A stretch of 64,000 nucleotides of DNA from Nitratireductor indicus C115 (GCF_000300515.1 NZ_AMSI01000010.1:62001-126000), one strand, 5' to 3'; counted from the stretch's first letter, positions 17,539 through 27,031 are shown. Numbers and translations are program-made. The notes: a model not told the origin generated them from the sequence alone.

Positions 17539-18879
17539 TCAACGCCTGAGCGCATCGGCAAGCGCATGCCATGAAGCTTTCGGTGTGCGCTCCAGTGTCT
17601 CGAAATCCACGTGGACAAGGCCAAAGCGCTTTTCATAGCCGAGCGCCCATTCGTAATTGTCGAGCAGCGACCAAACGATATATCCCTTAAGCGGAACACC
17701 CTGATCGAGCGCCCGCTTGGCTTGCGCCAGGTGCTGGTTGAGAAATGCAATCCGGTCCGCATCCTCCACCCCGCCTGCCGAAACGCGATCCGCCGACGCC
17801 ATGCCGTTCTCGGTCACATAGATCGGGAGGCCCTTGGTGTAATTGCGGTGCGTCCATTCGATGAAATGGTAAAGACCCTCTGGATAGACCTCCCATCCCA
17901 TCTGGGTCTTAGGCAGCGGTCCAGGCACATCCTTGAACCCCGGAAACCGGCCGCTTCCGTCCGCCGTGATGAGCTTGCGCGTGTAGTAATTGATCCCCAG
18001 CCAATCGACGGGTGCTGCAATGACATCGAAATCCTTCTCGAAGCCCTCCGGCATATGGGGCAACAGCCCTTCAAGAACGTCCTGCGGATAACTGCGCTGA
18101 AAAACGGCCGAGAGGAACCAGCGATTGTAGATCCCGTCGTAAAGGCGGGCGGCCTTCTGAGCCTGCGGGCCGCCATCAGCCGGTTCGGCGTATTCGAAAT
18201 TGGTCACGAGCCCGAGATTTTTCATGCCGAGGGCACGCATGGCCTCCGTTGCCCGCCCATGGGCGAGAAGCACGTGATGGGCAGCCCGCGCCGTCGCGCG
18301 AATATCGCGCAGCCCCGGAGCATGCTCGCCATGAAAATGGCTGAGCCAGGAAACGCACCATGGTTCGTTGATGGTCGCCGCCGAAGCAACCCTGTCGCCC
18401 AGCCGCTTCATCGCCAGGTCCGCGTAATCGGCAAACCATTGCGCGATATCGCGGTTGCGCCAGCCGCCCAGATCGGCGAGCGCCACCGGCAAATCCCAAT
18501 GATACAGCGTCGCAAAGGGCTTCAGCCCGCGTTCCAGCATGCCATCGACAAGACGGTCGTAGAAGTCGAGCCCCGCTACATTGGGCGCACCCCGACCTTC
18601 CGGCAGAACCCTGGCCCAGGAAATGGAGAACCGATAACAATCGAGGTTCGCCCCGCGCATGAGGTCGAGATCTTCCTCCCAGCGATGATAGTGGTCGCAG
18701 GCCGTGGCCCCATCCTCGAAGCGAACCGTATTGCCGGGCGTCGCCGCAAAAGTGTCCCAGTGTGAAAGACCGCAACCGCCAAAGCGACACCCCTCGATCT
18801 GATAGCTCGACGCGGCCGCGCCAAACACGAAATCCTCCGGAAAGTCACCACGTCCGAAGGCAAGCTCCTTCGTCTGCAT
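17539..18879 (-). CDS. GH1 beta-glucosidase
   Basis: Cytoplasmic glycoside hydrolase family 1 enzyme of 446 aa, full length. The N-terminal signature FPEDFVFGAAASSYQIEG is typical of the family. The acid/base glutamate is Glu172 in TINEPW and the nucleophile is Glu357 in YVTENGM. The aglycone-side YRFSISWARVLPEG and C-terminal LLDNYEWALGYEKRFGLVHV are also conserved. It releases glucose from beta-glucosides or cello-oligosaccharides. It lies directly downstream of the LacI-type regulator on the same strand (36-nt gap), so it is probably part of the agl regulon, where it would add beta-glucoside cleavage to an alpha-glucoside uptake system. No signal peptide is seen. Confidence 0.93.
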   Translation of the reverse strand: MQTKELAFGRGDFPEDFVFGAAASSYQIEGCRFGGCGLSHWDTFAATPGNTVRFEDGATACDHYHRWEEDLDLMRGANLDCYRFSISWARVLPEGRGAPNVAGLDFYDRLVDGMLERGLKPFATLYHWDLPVALADLGGWRNRDIAQWFADYADLAMKRLGDRVASAATINEPWCVSWLSHFHGEHAPGLRDIRATARAAHHVLLAHGRATEAMRALGMKNLGLVTNFEYAEPADGGPQAQKAARLYDGIYNRWFLSAVFQRSYPQDVLEGLLPHMPEGFEKDFDVIAAPVDWLGINYYTRKLITADGSGRFPGFKDVPGPLPKTQMGWEVYPEGLYHFIEWTHRNYTKGLPIYVTENGMASADRVSAGGVEDADRIAFLNQHLAQAKRALDQGVPLKGYIVWSLLDNYEWALGYEKRFGLVHVDFETLERTPKASWHALADALRR

Positions 18880-18915
18880 CGCGAAATATCCTCCTGCCTG
18901 CGGGGTCGGCGGACG

Positions 18916-19974
18916 TCAGCCCTGCCTGGGCGGAGCCGTGGTCTGGCCGATGACGAAATCCGCTTCCCACAACTCGTGTTCGGGCGAGGCGGATGGATTA
19001 TCGATGCGCTCGAGCAGCATCTGGGCCACCCGTTTGCCCGCATCGCGAATGGAAGAGCGCATGGAGGTGAAGTAGGGAATGTCGCGCGCACCGCCCCGAT
19101 ATCCCGCCTGCAGGAAGGACAGGCAGTCATCGAAGGTGATGATGGAGACATCTTCTCCCGGCCGCAGCCCGAGATCGGCAAGCGCCCTCGTGATGCCGAT
19201 GGCAGGCAGAACGCTGGCAACGACAATCGCCGTCGGAGGATCGGCGAGCGCCATCATCTCTCGCGTTGCGTTGTAGCCGTAGGGCTCAACCATGTCCGCG
19301 CTGAAAAGCAGGGCGGGATCGGGAGCGATGCCCGCCTCCTCCAGGGCCAGATCATATCCCTGCCGTCGCCGGTGCGCGAAATTCATCGCCTCAAGACCAT
19401 TGACCAGCGCAATCCGGCGATGGCCGAGCTCGATCAGAAACCGGGTTGCACGGTGAAAGGCCCGGCGATTGTTGACGTCCATCCAGGAATAATCTTCCCC
19501 CACATCGTCGCAGCGCCCGTGCACGACGAAGGGAAGCCCCAGCCCATTCAGGATGCCGATACGGCTGTCGCCCGTCAGCGGTCCATGCACCACCACGCCG
19601 TCGACCCTCTGATCTTGAGCGAGATTGACATAGATGCGCTCCTGTTCCGACAGCGGCGCAAGCCGCAGGAGAATGTCATAGCCACTCTGCGCATAGACCT
19701 CGCCAGCACCCGCGATGAAATCGGCAAAATGCGGGTTGATCATGATGTGCTCTGAAAGGCTAACCACATGGCCGATCAGGCGCGACTTGCCGGTGGCAAG
19801 GCTGGCCGCACTCGGGCTCGGCCTGTAGTTCAGGCGTTTTGCCGCCTCGACCACCCGTGCCCGCGTCTTTTCCGAAACTTCGGGAAAGCCGTTTAGCGCG
19901 CGCGAAACCGTGGTTTGCGAGAGCCCCAGCGCCTGCGACAACGTTTTCAGATTGACAGTCTTGGGCGCGGTCAA
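18916..19974 (-). CDS. aglR: LacI family transcriptional regulator of the agl locus
   Basis: Repressor-type regulator of 352 aa. The helix-turn-helix is at the N-terminus: NLKTLSQALGLSQTTVSRAL, then NGFPEVSEKTRARVVEAA. A periplasmic-binding-like sensor domain follows (GVVVHGPL, ALVNGLEAMNFAHRRRQGYD). The start is taken as TTG at 19974 because GAGGGAGGAG lies just upstream. A TTG at 19992 would add six residues. It is divergent from aglE, and two palindromes with AAAGCGCTTT cores lie in the shared gap, fitting LacI-family operators. By position and family it should control aglEFGAK and perhaps the GH1 gene, with a glucoside or derived sugar as inducer. Confidence 0.88.
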   Translation of the reverse strand: MTAPKTVNLKTLSQALGLSQTTVSRALNGFPEVSEKTRARVVEAAKRLNYRPSPSAASLATGKSRLIGHVVSLSEHIMINPHFADFIAGAGEVYAQSGYDILLRLAPLSEQERIYVNLAQDQRVDGVVVHGPLTGDSRIGILNGLGLPFVVHGRCDDVGEDYSWMDVNNRRAFHRATRFLIELGHRRIALVNGLEAMNFAHRRRQGYDLALEEAGIAPDPALLFSADMVEPYGYNATREMMALADPPTAIVVASVLPAIGITRALADLGLRPGEDVSIITFDDCLSFLQAGYRGGARDIPYFTSMRSSIRDAGKRVAQMLLERIDNPSASPEHELWEADFVIGQTTAPPRQG

Positions 19975-19990
19975 GACTCCTCCCTCATTC

Positions 19991-20000
19991 AAAGCGCTTT
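19991..20000. promoter_or_regulatory. LacI-family operator upstream of aglR
   Basis: The perfect palindrome AAAGCGCTTT lies about 17 nt upstream of the aglR start. The same core occurs again at 20167-20176. Palindromes with a central CG flanked by A/T arms are typical LacI/GalR-family operators. Autoregulation of aglR is inferred from the position. Confidence 0.6.
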
Positions 20001-20164
20001 TAAAAAACAGGTGTCACATCCCGGTATGAGGATCAAGAGGGTTATTCAAAATCACTGTTGCATGCTGAACAGCCACACTGAAATCTCCAGGTTTCCCGTC
20101 GATTCAATCGATTTTTCCGAGCTCCTCTTGACTCCAGGCGTCCGTGGATTGATGCTGAAAAAAT

Positions 20165-20178
20165 CCAAAGCGCTTTGG
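20165..20178. promoter_or_regulatory. LacI-family operator upstream of aglE
   Basis: The perfect 14-bp palindrome CCAAAGCGCTTTGG lies 62 bp before the aglE start. A weak promoter can be drawn just upstream (TTGACT at 20128-20133, 17-nt spacer, GATGCT at 20151-20156), which would place the operator near the transcription start, a repressing position. The promoter boxes are tentative; the palindrome is clear. Confidence 0.65.
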
Positions 20179-20240
20179 AGAGGCAAAGCGTTCTTAGGAA
20201 AAGCTGAATTGCGGTCGGGAGGCCGCCAGTGGAGGAACCC

Positions 20241-21617
20241 ATGAAAACGCCCCTGTTGGCTGGCGCCGTCGCGCTGGCTCTTTGCAGTGCAGCCCCGATG
20301 GTAGTCTCGGGGGGAGCCCTTGCGGCCGACCTGAAATTTGCTCCTGGCGAAGATGCCCGCTTCAACTGGAAAAGCTTCGAGGATTTCAAGGCCGCCCACG
20401 ATCTGTCCGGCCAGGAGATGAGCCTGTTCGGTCCCTGGCTCAGCGCCGACAAGGACCTTATCGAATCCGTCACCGCCTATTTCGAGGAAGCAACCGGAGC
20501 GAAGGTGAAATATTCCGGCTCCGATTCCTTCGAACAGCAGATCGTGATCGACACCCAGGCCGGCAGCGCTCCGAATGTCGCGGTCTTCCCGCAGCCCGGT
20601 CTCGCCTCTGACCTAGCCTCAAAGGGGTTACTGGTGCCGCTTGGCAATGAAACCGCCGACTGGATCAAGAACAACTACGCCGCCGGCCAGTCCTGGGTCG
20701 ATCTCGGCACCTATGAAGGCAAGGACGGAACAAGCGCCTTTTATGCCTTCCCCTACAAGGCTGATGTGAAATCACTCGTATGGTTCGTGCCGGAGAACTT
20801 CGAAGACGCCGGCTATGAAGTCCCCACCACGATGGAAGAGCTGAAAGCGCTCTCCGAGCAGATCGTTGCCGATGGCGCGACGCCCTGGTGCATCGGGCTG
20901 GGCTCAGGCGGTGCAACCGGCTGGCCGGCCACTGATTGGGTCGAGGATCTGATGCTGCGCACGCAGCCACCGGAAGTCTACGACCAATGGGTCAGGAATG
21001 AGATTCCCTTCGACGATGAGCGGGTGGTGGCTGCCATCGACGAATTTGGCGCCTTCGCCAAGAACGACAAATATGTCGATGGCGGTACCAGCGCCGTGGT
21101 CTCCACCGATTTCCGCGACAGCCCCAAGGGCCTTTTCGCCTCTCCTCCCAAATGCTACATGCATCGACAGGCATCCTTCATCCCCTCCTTCTTTCCAGAG
21201 GGAACCGAACTTGGACGTGATGCCGACTTCTTTTATTTCCCGGCTTATGCAGAGAAAGACCTAGGAACCCCGGTGCTTGGCGCGGGAACGCTCTTTGCCA
21301 TCACGAAGGATTCCGAAGTCGCGCGCGCCTTCATCGATTTCCTGAAAACGCCGATAGCTCATGAAATCTGGATGGCGCAGGCAGGTTTCCTGACTCCCTA
21401 TACCGGCGCCAATCCCGACGCCTACGCCAATGACGCACTGCGCAAGCAGGGCGAAATTCTGACCAGCGCCACCACATTCCGCTTCGACGCTTCGGACCTT
21501 ATGCCCGGCAAGATCGGCGCCGGGGCCTTCTGGACCGGCATGATCGATTATGTCGGCGGCAAATCCGCCAAAGATGTCGGCGCCGAAATCCAGAAGGAAT
21601 GGGACGCCATCAAATAA
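20241..21617 (+). CDS. aglE: Alpha-glucoside ABC transporter substrate-binding protein
   Basis: Periplasmic sugar receptor of 458 aa, SBP family 1. The ATG at 20241 has GGAGG just upstream and opens a Sec signal peptide (hydrophobic to about residue 26, cleavage near ALAAD at 26-30). Mature landmarks include GPWLSADKDLIESVTAYFEE, IDTQAGSAPNVAVFPQPG and TGWPATDWVEDLMLR, as I recall from rhizobial AglE proteins. It binds alpha-glucosides such as sucrose, trehalose or maltose in S. meliloti. It is the first gene of the aglEFGAK operon. A strong hairpin directly follows it, which would favour excess of the binding protein. Confidence 0.92.
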   Translation: MKTPLLAGAVALALCSAAPMVVSGGALAADLKFAPGEDARFNWKSFEDFKAAHDLSGQEMSLFGPWLSADKDLIESVTAYFEEATGAKVKYSGSDSFEQQIVIDTQAGSAPNVAVFPQPGLASDLASKGLLVPLGNETADWIKNNYAAGQSWVDLGTYEGKDGTSAFYAFPYKADVKSLVWFVPENFEDAGYEVPTTMEELKALSEQIVADGATPWCIGLGSGGATGWPATDWVEDLMLRTQPPEVYDQWVRNEIPFDDERVVAAIDEFGAFAKNDKYVDGGTSAVVSTDFRDSPKGLFASPPKCYMHRQASFIPSFFPEGTELGRDADFFYFPAYAEKDLGTPVLGAGTLFAITKDSEVARAFIDFLKTPIAHEIWMAQAGFLTPYTGANPDAYANDALRKQGEILTSATTFRFDASDLMPGKIGAGAFWTGMIDYVGGKSAKDVGAEIQKEWDAIK

Positions 21618-21626
21618 CACTGCACC

Positions 21627-21657
21627 ACCACGCCTTTTTTGATCGGAAAGGCGTGGT
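21627..21657 (+). terminator. Intercistronic hairpin after aglE
   Basis: A perfect 11-bp stem (ACCACGCCTTT pairing with AAAGGCGTGGT) with a 9-nt loop lies 10 nt after the aglE stop and before aglF. There is no T-run after the stem, so transcript stabilisation or partial attenuation is more likely than full termination. The same arrangement, hairpin after a binding-protein gene, is seen at 1304-1332. Confidence 0.6.
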
Positions 21658-21689
21658 CCGCCCCTTTGCCGGGCCCCCAGGAGGCTGAC

Positions 21690-22844
21690 ATGGCCATTTC
21701 CTCCACCGAGGCACCCAGGTCGACACATTTACCCGCGATACTGCATTTCGCAGCCACGCTCGGCGTCGCCCTTTTCATCATGATTGCCGGACTTGGCATA
21801 AGCGTCGTTGCGGCCCTTGCCGTTTTCACGGCGGTGAACGCCATCCTGCCCGATATCAAGCTTCTGCAGGCTGTGCTGGTCATGCTGCTCGGCGTGGCCG
21901 CCTGCTTCGGATATTTCTGGGGTTCGAACCGCATTCTCGACATGGCCTATCCGGCCCGTGGAGAAAACATCGCGGCCAATATCAACAGCGCGAATGCCAT
22001 AAGACCGTGGCTGTTTCTCGGTCCTGCCGTGGTGATCCTGGGCATCTACCTGGTCTATCCGGTGATCAATTCCATCATCCTCAGCTTTCACGGTCCCGAC
22101 GGCAACCAGTGGGTTGGGGGAGCAAACTATGCCTGGCTTGCCAAGGATGCCGCGTTCCGCGAAAGCATGCGCAACAACATATTCTGGCTGATCGTCGTAC
22201 CGACCGCGGCCACCTTTTTTGGCCTCGTTTCCGCAGCGCTCACCGATCGGATCGGCTGGGGCAATATCGCCAAGAGCCTGATCTTCATGCCCATGGCGAT
22301 CTCTTTCGTCGGCGCCAGCGTCATCTGGAAATTCATCTACGACTTTCGCCCGCAGGGGTCCGAACAGATCGGCATCCTCAATGCCATCGTCACCTTCTTC
22401 GGGGGCGATCCGCAGGCCTGGATCACCCTGCCTCTGTGGAACAATTTCTTCCTGATGGTGATTCTGATCTGGATTCAGACCGGCTTTGCCATGGTCATCC
22501 TCTCCGCCGCATTGCGCGGGATTCCCGAAGAAACCATAGAGGCTGCCATCATCGATGGCGCATCGCCATTCCAGATTTTCTACAAGATCAAGGTGCCCCA
22601 GATATGGGGCACCATCGCCGTGGTCTGGACAACGATCACCATTCTCGTCCTGAAGGTCTTCGACATCGTGCTCGCCATGACAAACGGTCAATGGGGAACG
22701 CAGGTACTGGCCAATTACATGTTCGACTGGATGTTCCGCGGCCTCGATTTCGGCCGCGCCTCCACCATCGCGCTCGTCATCATGGCAATGGTGACGCCGA
22801 TCATGGTCTGGAACATCCGCGAAGCACGAAAGGACATGAAATGA
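21690..22844 (+). CDS. aglF: Alpha-glucoside ABC transporter permease AglF
   Basis: Inner-membrane permease of 384 aa, MalF class. The ATG at 21690 has AGGAGG upstream. Membrane spans are evident near residues 12-50, 60-75 and 108-130, followed by the core domain with the ATPase-coupling loop EETIEAAIIDGASPFQIFYK (EAA motif). It pairs with AglG to form the channel. Its stop overlaps the aglG start (ATGA), which indicates translational coupling and balanced production. Confidence 0.92.
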   Translation: MAISSTEAPRSTHLPAILHFAATLGVALFIMIAGLGISVVAALAVFTAVNAILPDIKLLQAVLVMLLGVAACFGYFWGSNRILDMAYPARGENIAANINSANAIRPWLFLGPAVVILGIYLVYPVINSIILSFHGPDGNQWVGGANYAWLAKDAAFRESMRNNIFWLIVVPTAATFFGLVSAALTDRIGWGNIAKSLIFMPMAISFVGASVIWKFIYDFRPQGSEQIGILNAIVTFFGGDPQAWITLPLWNNFFLMVILIWIQTGFAMVILSAALRGIPEETIEAAIIDGASPFQIFYKIKVPQIWGTIAVVWTTITILVLKVFDIVLAMTNGQWGTQVLANYMFDWMFRGLDFGRASTIALVIMAMVTPIMVWNIREARKDMK

Positions 22845-23974
22845 GTTCGGTCGTCGGAACACGCCCGGCCCTCACCTGGGCCGTTCACCTCTCTGTCCTC
22901 TTCCTGGTTGCGCTCTGGACGCTCCCGACGCTGGGCATCCTCGTCTCCTCGTTCCGCGACAAGGATCAACTTGCCGTCAGCGGTTGGTGGACGGCGCTGG
23001 TGCCGGCCGAGCGCAACATCGTCGCCCGCGCCGCTCCGCCCGAGGACGCGGTTGCAGAAAACGGCAACTGGATCATTGCGGGCAATGTCTTCGAGGGCAG
23101 CGGCAAGGCGACCGCCTTCGGCATCTCATCGCGTGAACCTGCCGCCTATGCCGTGGGCGATACGGTCGAATTGCGCGACGGTGGCCGCCTTACCCTTGAT
23201 GCTACTGGCGACTACACCATCAGTTATGTGAAAAAACCAGACGGCAATCGCGGCCAGCGCATTTTCGTCACCTCCGTCGAACCGCCCAAATTCACCACGG
23301 CCAACTATCGGACTGTTCTGTTTTCCGAGGGGCTCGGCAAGAGCTTCATCAACACGATGACCGTAACCATTCCCGCCACGGTCATCCCCATCCTGATCGC
23401 GGCTTATGCCGCCTATGCACTCGCCTGGATGCAATTTCCCGGGCGCGCCCTGCTTCTGGCGACCATTGTCGGCCTTCTCGTCGTACCGCTTCAGATGTCG
23501 CTCATCCCGCTCTTGCGCCTCTACAACGACATCGGCATCGGCAAATCCTTCATCGGCATATGGCTGGCCCATACCGCCTTCGGCCTGCCGCTCGCCATCT
23601 ATCTCTTACGCAACTACATGGCCGGCCTGCCGCGCGAAATCATCGAGAGCGCCCGCGTCGACGGAGCTTCCGATTTCGAGATTTTCCGCAAGATCATCCT
23701 TCCCCTGTCCTTCCCCGCACTCGCCTCCTTCGCCATCTTTCAGTTTCTTTGGGTCTGGAACGACCTGCTCGTTGCCACGGTCTTCCTCGGCAACAACGAG
23801 GAACAGCTGGTGCTTACGGGCAGGCTGCGGGAATTGCTCGGGTCACGCGGCGGCAACTGGGAAATCCTGACGGCATCGGCATTCGTCGCCATCGTCGTAC
23901 CCATTCTCGTTTTCTTCGCAATGCAACGTTACCTGGTCCGCGGTCTTCTGGCCGGGTCCGTCAAAGGAGGCTGA
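22841..23974 (+). CDS. aglG: Alpha-glucoside ABC transporter permease AglG
   Basis: Inner-membrane permease of 377 aa, MalG class, starting at an ATG that overlaps the aglF stop. One span lies at about 13-33. A periplasmic domain of roughly 115 residues follows (about 38-155, rich in beta-forming segments such as GGRLTLDATGDYTISYV), unusual for MalG-type permeases and recalled as characteristic of AglG. The core then follows, with coupling loop PREIIESARVDGASDFEIF. The extra domain could contact AglE. A GGAGG near the end of the gene serves the next gene, aglA. Confidence 0.92.
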   Translation: MSSVVGTRPALTWAVHLSVLFLVALWTLPTLGILVSSFRDKDQLAVSGWWTALVPAERNIVARAAPPEDAVAENGNWIIAGNVFEGSGKATAFGISSREPAAYAVGDTVELRDGGRLTLDATGDYTISYVKKPDGNRGQRIFVTSVEPPKFTTANYRTVLFSEGLGKSFINTMTVTIPATVIPILIAAYAAYALAWMQFPGRALLLATIVGLLVVPLQMSLIPLLRLYNDIGIGKSFIGIWLAHTAFGLPLAIYLLRNYMAGLPREIIESARVDGASDFEIFRKIILPLSFPALASFAIFQFLWVWNDLLVATVFLGNNEEQLVLTGRLRELLGSRGGNWEILTASAFVAIVVPILVFFAMQRYLVRGLLAGSVKGG

Positions 23975-23982
23975 TCGCTCCC

Positions 23983-25665
23983 ATGAATGTCCTTCACGAT
24001 GTTCCCTTCGAACACACCCCCGGGGCCCTCAGCCGCCATGCGGACGACCCCGACTGGTGGCGCGGCGCGGTGATCTATCAGATCTACCCGCGCTCGTTCC
24101 AGGATTCGAATGGCGATGGCATCGGCGACCTGAAGGGCATCACCCAGCGCCTCCCCTATATCGCCTCTCTTGGCGTCGATGCGATCTGGCTTTCGCCGTT
24201 CTTCAAATCGCCCATGCTCGATTTCGGCTATGACGTGTCCGACTATCGGGACGTCGACCCTATGTTCGGCTCGCTGGCCGATTTCGACGCCATGATTACA
24301 GAAGCGCATCGCCTTGGTCTCAAGGTGATGATCGACCAGGTGATTTCCCATTCTTCCGACAAGCATCCTTGGTTCATCGAGAGCCGACAGGATCGCAGCA
24401 ATCCCAGGGCCGATTGGTATGTCTGGGCGGATGCCAAACCCGATGGCAGCCCACCCAACAACTGGTTGTCGATTTTCGGTGGCTCCGCCTGGCAATGGGA
24501 TACGGCCCGCTGCCAGTACTACCTGCACAATTTCCTGACGAGCCAGCCGGACCTCAATTTCCATAATGGCGAGGTTCAGAATGCCCTTCTCGATACGGTG
24601 CGGTTCTGGCTGGATCGCGGTGTAGATGGCTTCCGCCTTGACACGATCAATTTCTACTTTCACTCGGCCGGGCTCGAGGACAATCCTCCGCTTTCTCCCG
24701 AAAAGCGCAACGCGTCGATCGCCCCGGCAGTCAATCCCTACAACTATCAGGAACATCTCTACGACAAGAACCAGCCGGAAAACCTTGAATTCCTGAAGCG
24801 TTTCCGTGCGCTGCTCGACGAATATCCCGGCACCACCGCCGTTGGTGAAGTCGGCGATGCACAGCGAGGCCTCGACATCGTCGCCCAATATACGAGCGGC
24901 GGCGACAAGGTGCACATGTGCTATTCCTTCGATTTCCTGTCCCAGGAACCGCTCACACCGGAACGCGTACGCGAAGTGATCGAGGCCTTCTATTCGAAGG
25001 CAAGCGACGGCTGGGCGTGCTGGAGCTTTTCGAACCACGATGTGGTGCGCCACGCTTCGCGCTGGGCCGATCAGGTTCATGATCGCGATGCGTTTCTGAA
25101 AATGACGGCAACCCTGATCCTGGCACTGAAGGGGTCGGTCTGCCTTTATCAGGGCGAAGAGCTTGGCCTTACCGAAGCAGTGCTCGACCTGAAGGACCTC
25201 CAGGACCCGTACGGCATTCAGTTCTGGCCCACATTCAAGGGGCGTGACGGCTGCCGCACCCCGATGGTCTGGTCCCAGAAGGAGCCCGGTGCCGGCTTTT
25301 CCAGCGGCAAGCCATGGTTGCCGGTTCCGCCGGAGCATCTGCACCTTGCTGTATCCACGCAGGAAAAGCCGGGTTCTCTGCTCTCCCATTATCGGCACAT
25401 GCTCGACTTCCGCGCCGAAAATCCCGAGCTCGCCAAAGGCGACATCCGCTTTCTGGAAGCCCGCGACGGCGTGCTTGTCTTCGAACGCACACTTCCCGGA
25501 TCGAGCATACTCGTCGCGATCAACATGAGCGGCAACCCGGCCTCCCTGCCATTGGCCGGTAAAGAACACCGACCGCTGGACAACATGAATGCCGGACCGC
25601 GCTTTGAAGACGGCACTTTGCACCTGCCTGCCTATGCAAGCTGGTTCGCAAGGAAGGGGACCTGA
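23983..25665 (+). CDS. aglA: Alpha-glucosidase, GH13
   Basis: Cytoplasmic exo-acting alpha-glucosidase of 560 aa. GH13 motifs are in order: region I around [10 protein letters not shown], region [14 protein letters not shown] with nucleophile Asp220, region [12 protein letters not shown] with acid/base Glu289, and region [11 protein letters not shown] with Asp353. The N-terminal [20 protein letters not shown] is typical of oligo-1,6-glucosidase/alpha-glucosidase members. The ATG at 23983 has GGAGG about 12 nt upstream. It hydrolyses the alpha-glucosides imported by AglEFGK to glucose and partner sugar. It lies in the operon between the permeases and the ATPase gene. Confidence 0.94.
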   Translation: MNVLHDVPFEHTPGALSRHADDPDWWRGAVIYQIYPRSFQDSNGDGIGDLKGITQRLPYIASLGVDAIWLSPFFKSPMLDFGYDVSDYRDVDPMFGSLADFDAMITEAHRLGLKVMIDQVISHSSDKHPWFIESRQDRSNPRADWYVWADAKPDGSPPNNWLSIFGGSAWQWDTARCQYYLHNFLTSQPDLNFHNGEVQNALLDTVRFWLDRGVDGFRLDTINFYFHSAGLEDNPPLSPEKRNASIAPAVNPYNYQEHLYDKNQPENLEFLKRFRALLDEYPGTTAVGEVGDAQRGLDIVAQYTSGGDKVHMCYSFDFLSQEPLTPERVREVIEAFYSKASDGWACWSFSNHDVVRHASRWADQVHDRDAFLKMTATLILALKGSVCLYQGEELGLTEAVLDLKDLQDPYGIQFWPTFKGRDGCRTPMVWSQKEPGAGFSSGKPWLPVPPEHLHLAVSTQEKPGSLLSHYRHMLDFRAENPELAKGDIRFLEARDGVLVFERTLPGSSILVAINMSGNPASLPLAGKEHRPLDNMNAGPRFEDGTLHLPAYASWFARKGT

Positions 25666-25679
25666 AAGGGGAAAATGTC

Positions 25680-26755
25680 ATGACGGCTCTGGACCTGCAA
25701 AGCATCCGCAAGAGCTACGGCTCCATCGAGGTCATCAAAGGCATCGACCTGAAGATCGAAGACGGCGAATTCATCGTCTTCGTCGGCCCTTCCGGCTGCG
25801 GAAAATCGACGCTCCTGCGCATGATCGCCGGCCTGGAAAACATCACGGCGGGCGACATGCATATCGGAGGCGCGCGCGTCAACGACATCCCACCCTCGCA
25901 GCGCGGCATCGCCATGGTCTTTCAGTCCTATGCGCTCTACCCCCACATGACCGTCTACGACAATATGGCCTTCGGGATGAAGATCGCGAAGGCGCCAAAG
26001 GAGGAAATCGACAAGCGGGTCAAGGGGGCTGCCGAAATCCTCCAGCTCACGCCCTATCTCGACCGGCTTCCCAAGGCGCTCTCCGGTGGGCAGCGCCAGC
26101 GGGTCGCCATCGGGCGGGCCATCGTGCGCAATCCCAAGGTCTTCCTGTTCGACGAGCCGTTGTCCAATCTTGACGCAGCACTGAGGGTCGCGACCCGAAT
26201 CGAGATCGCCAAACTCAAGAGCTCCATGCCCGAGAGCACGATGATCTACGTCACGCACGATCAGGTGGAAGCTATGACGCTTGCCGACCGTATCGTGGTG
26301 CTGTCTGCAGGCCATATCGAACAGGTAGGTGCGCCCATAGAGCTTTATGAACGGCCCGCCAATCTGTTCGTCGCCCGTTTCATCGGCTCCCCCCCCCAGG
26401 ACGCATTGCCCAAAGCGGGACGCAAACCAGGGTTGCATTGGGTGAACGCAACGTCGACGTTCCCCTCCCCTCCTCCGAAAAGCTGCAGGGACAAACAATA
26501 AGCCTTGGCGTAAGGCCGGAAGATCTGCGTCTGGCTGACGGCGAAAACTACTTATTCTCAGGAACAGTCCATTTCGTCGAACAGCTGGGTGAGGTGACCA
26601 ATGTCTATCTGCAGGTAGAGGGTGCCGAAGACACTGTGGTTATCAAAATCGGCGGCGTTCAGAACTTTGATAAGGGCCAAACTGTTCGCGTATCAGCCGC
26701 TCCGGACAAGTTGCACCTTTTCAACAGCGAGGGCCGCTCGCTTCTCTATATTTAG
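25680..26755 (+). pseudogene. aglK: aglK, ABC transporter ATP-binding protein, frameshifted at a 9-C run
   Basis: Energy-coupling ATPase of the alpha-glucoside importer, split between two frames. The nucleotide-binding domain is intact from 25680: Walker [10 protein letters not shown] (36-44), LSGGQ (134-138), Walker B VFLFDEP and the H-loop YVTHDQ. After FIGSP (about residue 238) the frame enters nine C bases at 26389-26397 and ends at 26501 with an unrelated tail. The expected C-terminal MalK-type regulatory domain continues in another frame, with [20 protein letters not shown] and LHLFNSEGRSLLYI, ending at 26755. The family MN after SP is missing in both frames, so more than one base may have changed. 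This may be a true mutation, slippage or a sequence error. Confidence 0.8.
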
Positions 26756-26799
26756 ATCGGGTGACAACCACCCCTGAATTGTTGACCCGAATCGAAACG

Positions 26800-26814
26800 T
26801 TAAATATTCCTTAA
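26800..26814. promoter_or_regulatory. CtrA-type box upstream of visN
   Basis: The sequence TTAAATATTCCTTAA matches the alphaproteobacterial CtrA consensus TTAA-N7-TTAA exactly. It lies about 220 bp upstream of the visN start in the 276-bp gap after aglK. A possible sigma-70 promoter overlaps it (TTGACC at 26782-26787, 17-nt spacer, TATTCC at 26805-26810). Related boxes lie upstream of the second flagellin gene and, degenerate, of rem. No other gene is seen in the gap. Confidence 0.5.
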
Positions 26815-27031
26815 AAAGACGGGTTGGGGCTCGCACCTGTCCTTCCAAGATGGCATTGGGCAGCGGCGCACGCCTGTCGGATCATCCGTTCGACAACGGA
26901 TGCGTGTGACGTGCGTTTTCGGTTTTTTTTGCCGGTGGCCAGGGTTTTGAAGGGCGGGGGAACCTTGGCGGCTTGTAGCGTATCCTCGACGACAACGGCT
27001 CTTTTTCGAGCCGGAACGGGCGGCAAAAACA

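Noticed and set aside
22007-22840. N-terminal extension of aglG through aglF
   Set aside because: The frame is open by chance inside aglF. The true AglG start is the ATG at 22841, which overlaps the aglF stop and opens a membrane span.
23929-25623. 564-codon minus-strand ORF opposite aglA
   Set aside because: aglA carries all GH13 motifs; the antisense frame has none of any known family.
26438-26755. Independent 105-aa protein after aglK
   Set aside because: Its sequence is the C-terminal regulatory domain of MalK/AglK-type ATPases (SLGVRPEDLRLADG), so it is the downstream part of the frameshifted aglK and not a separate gene.
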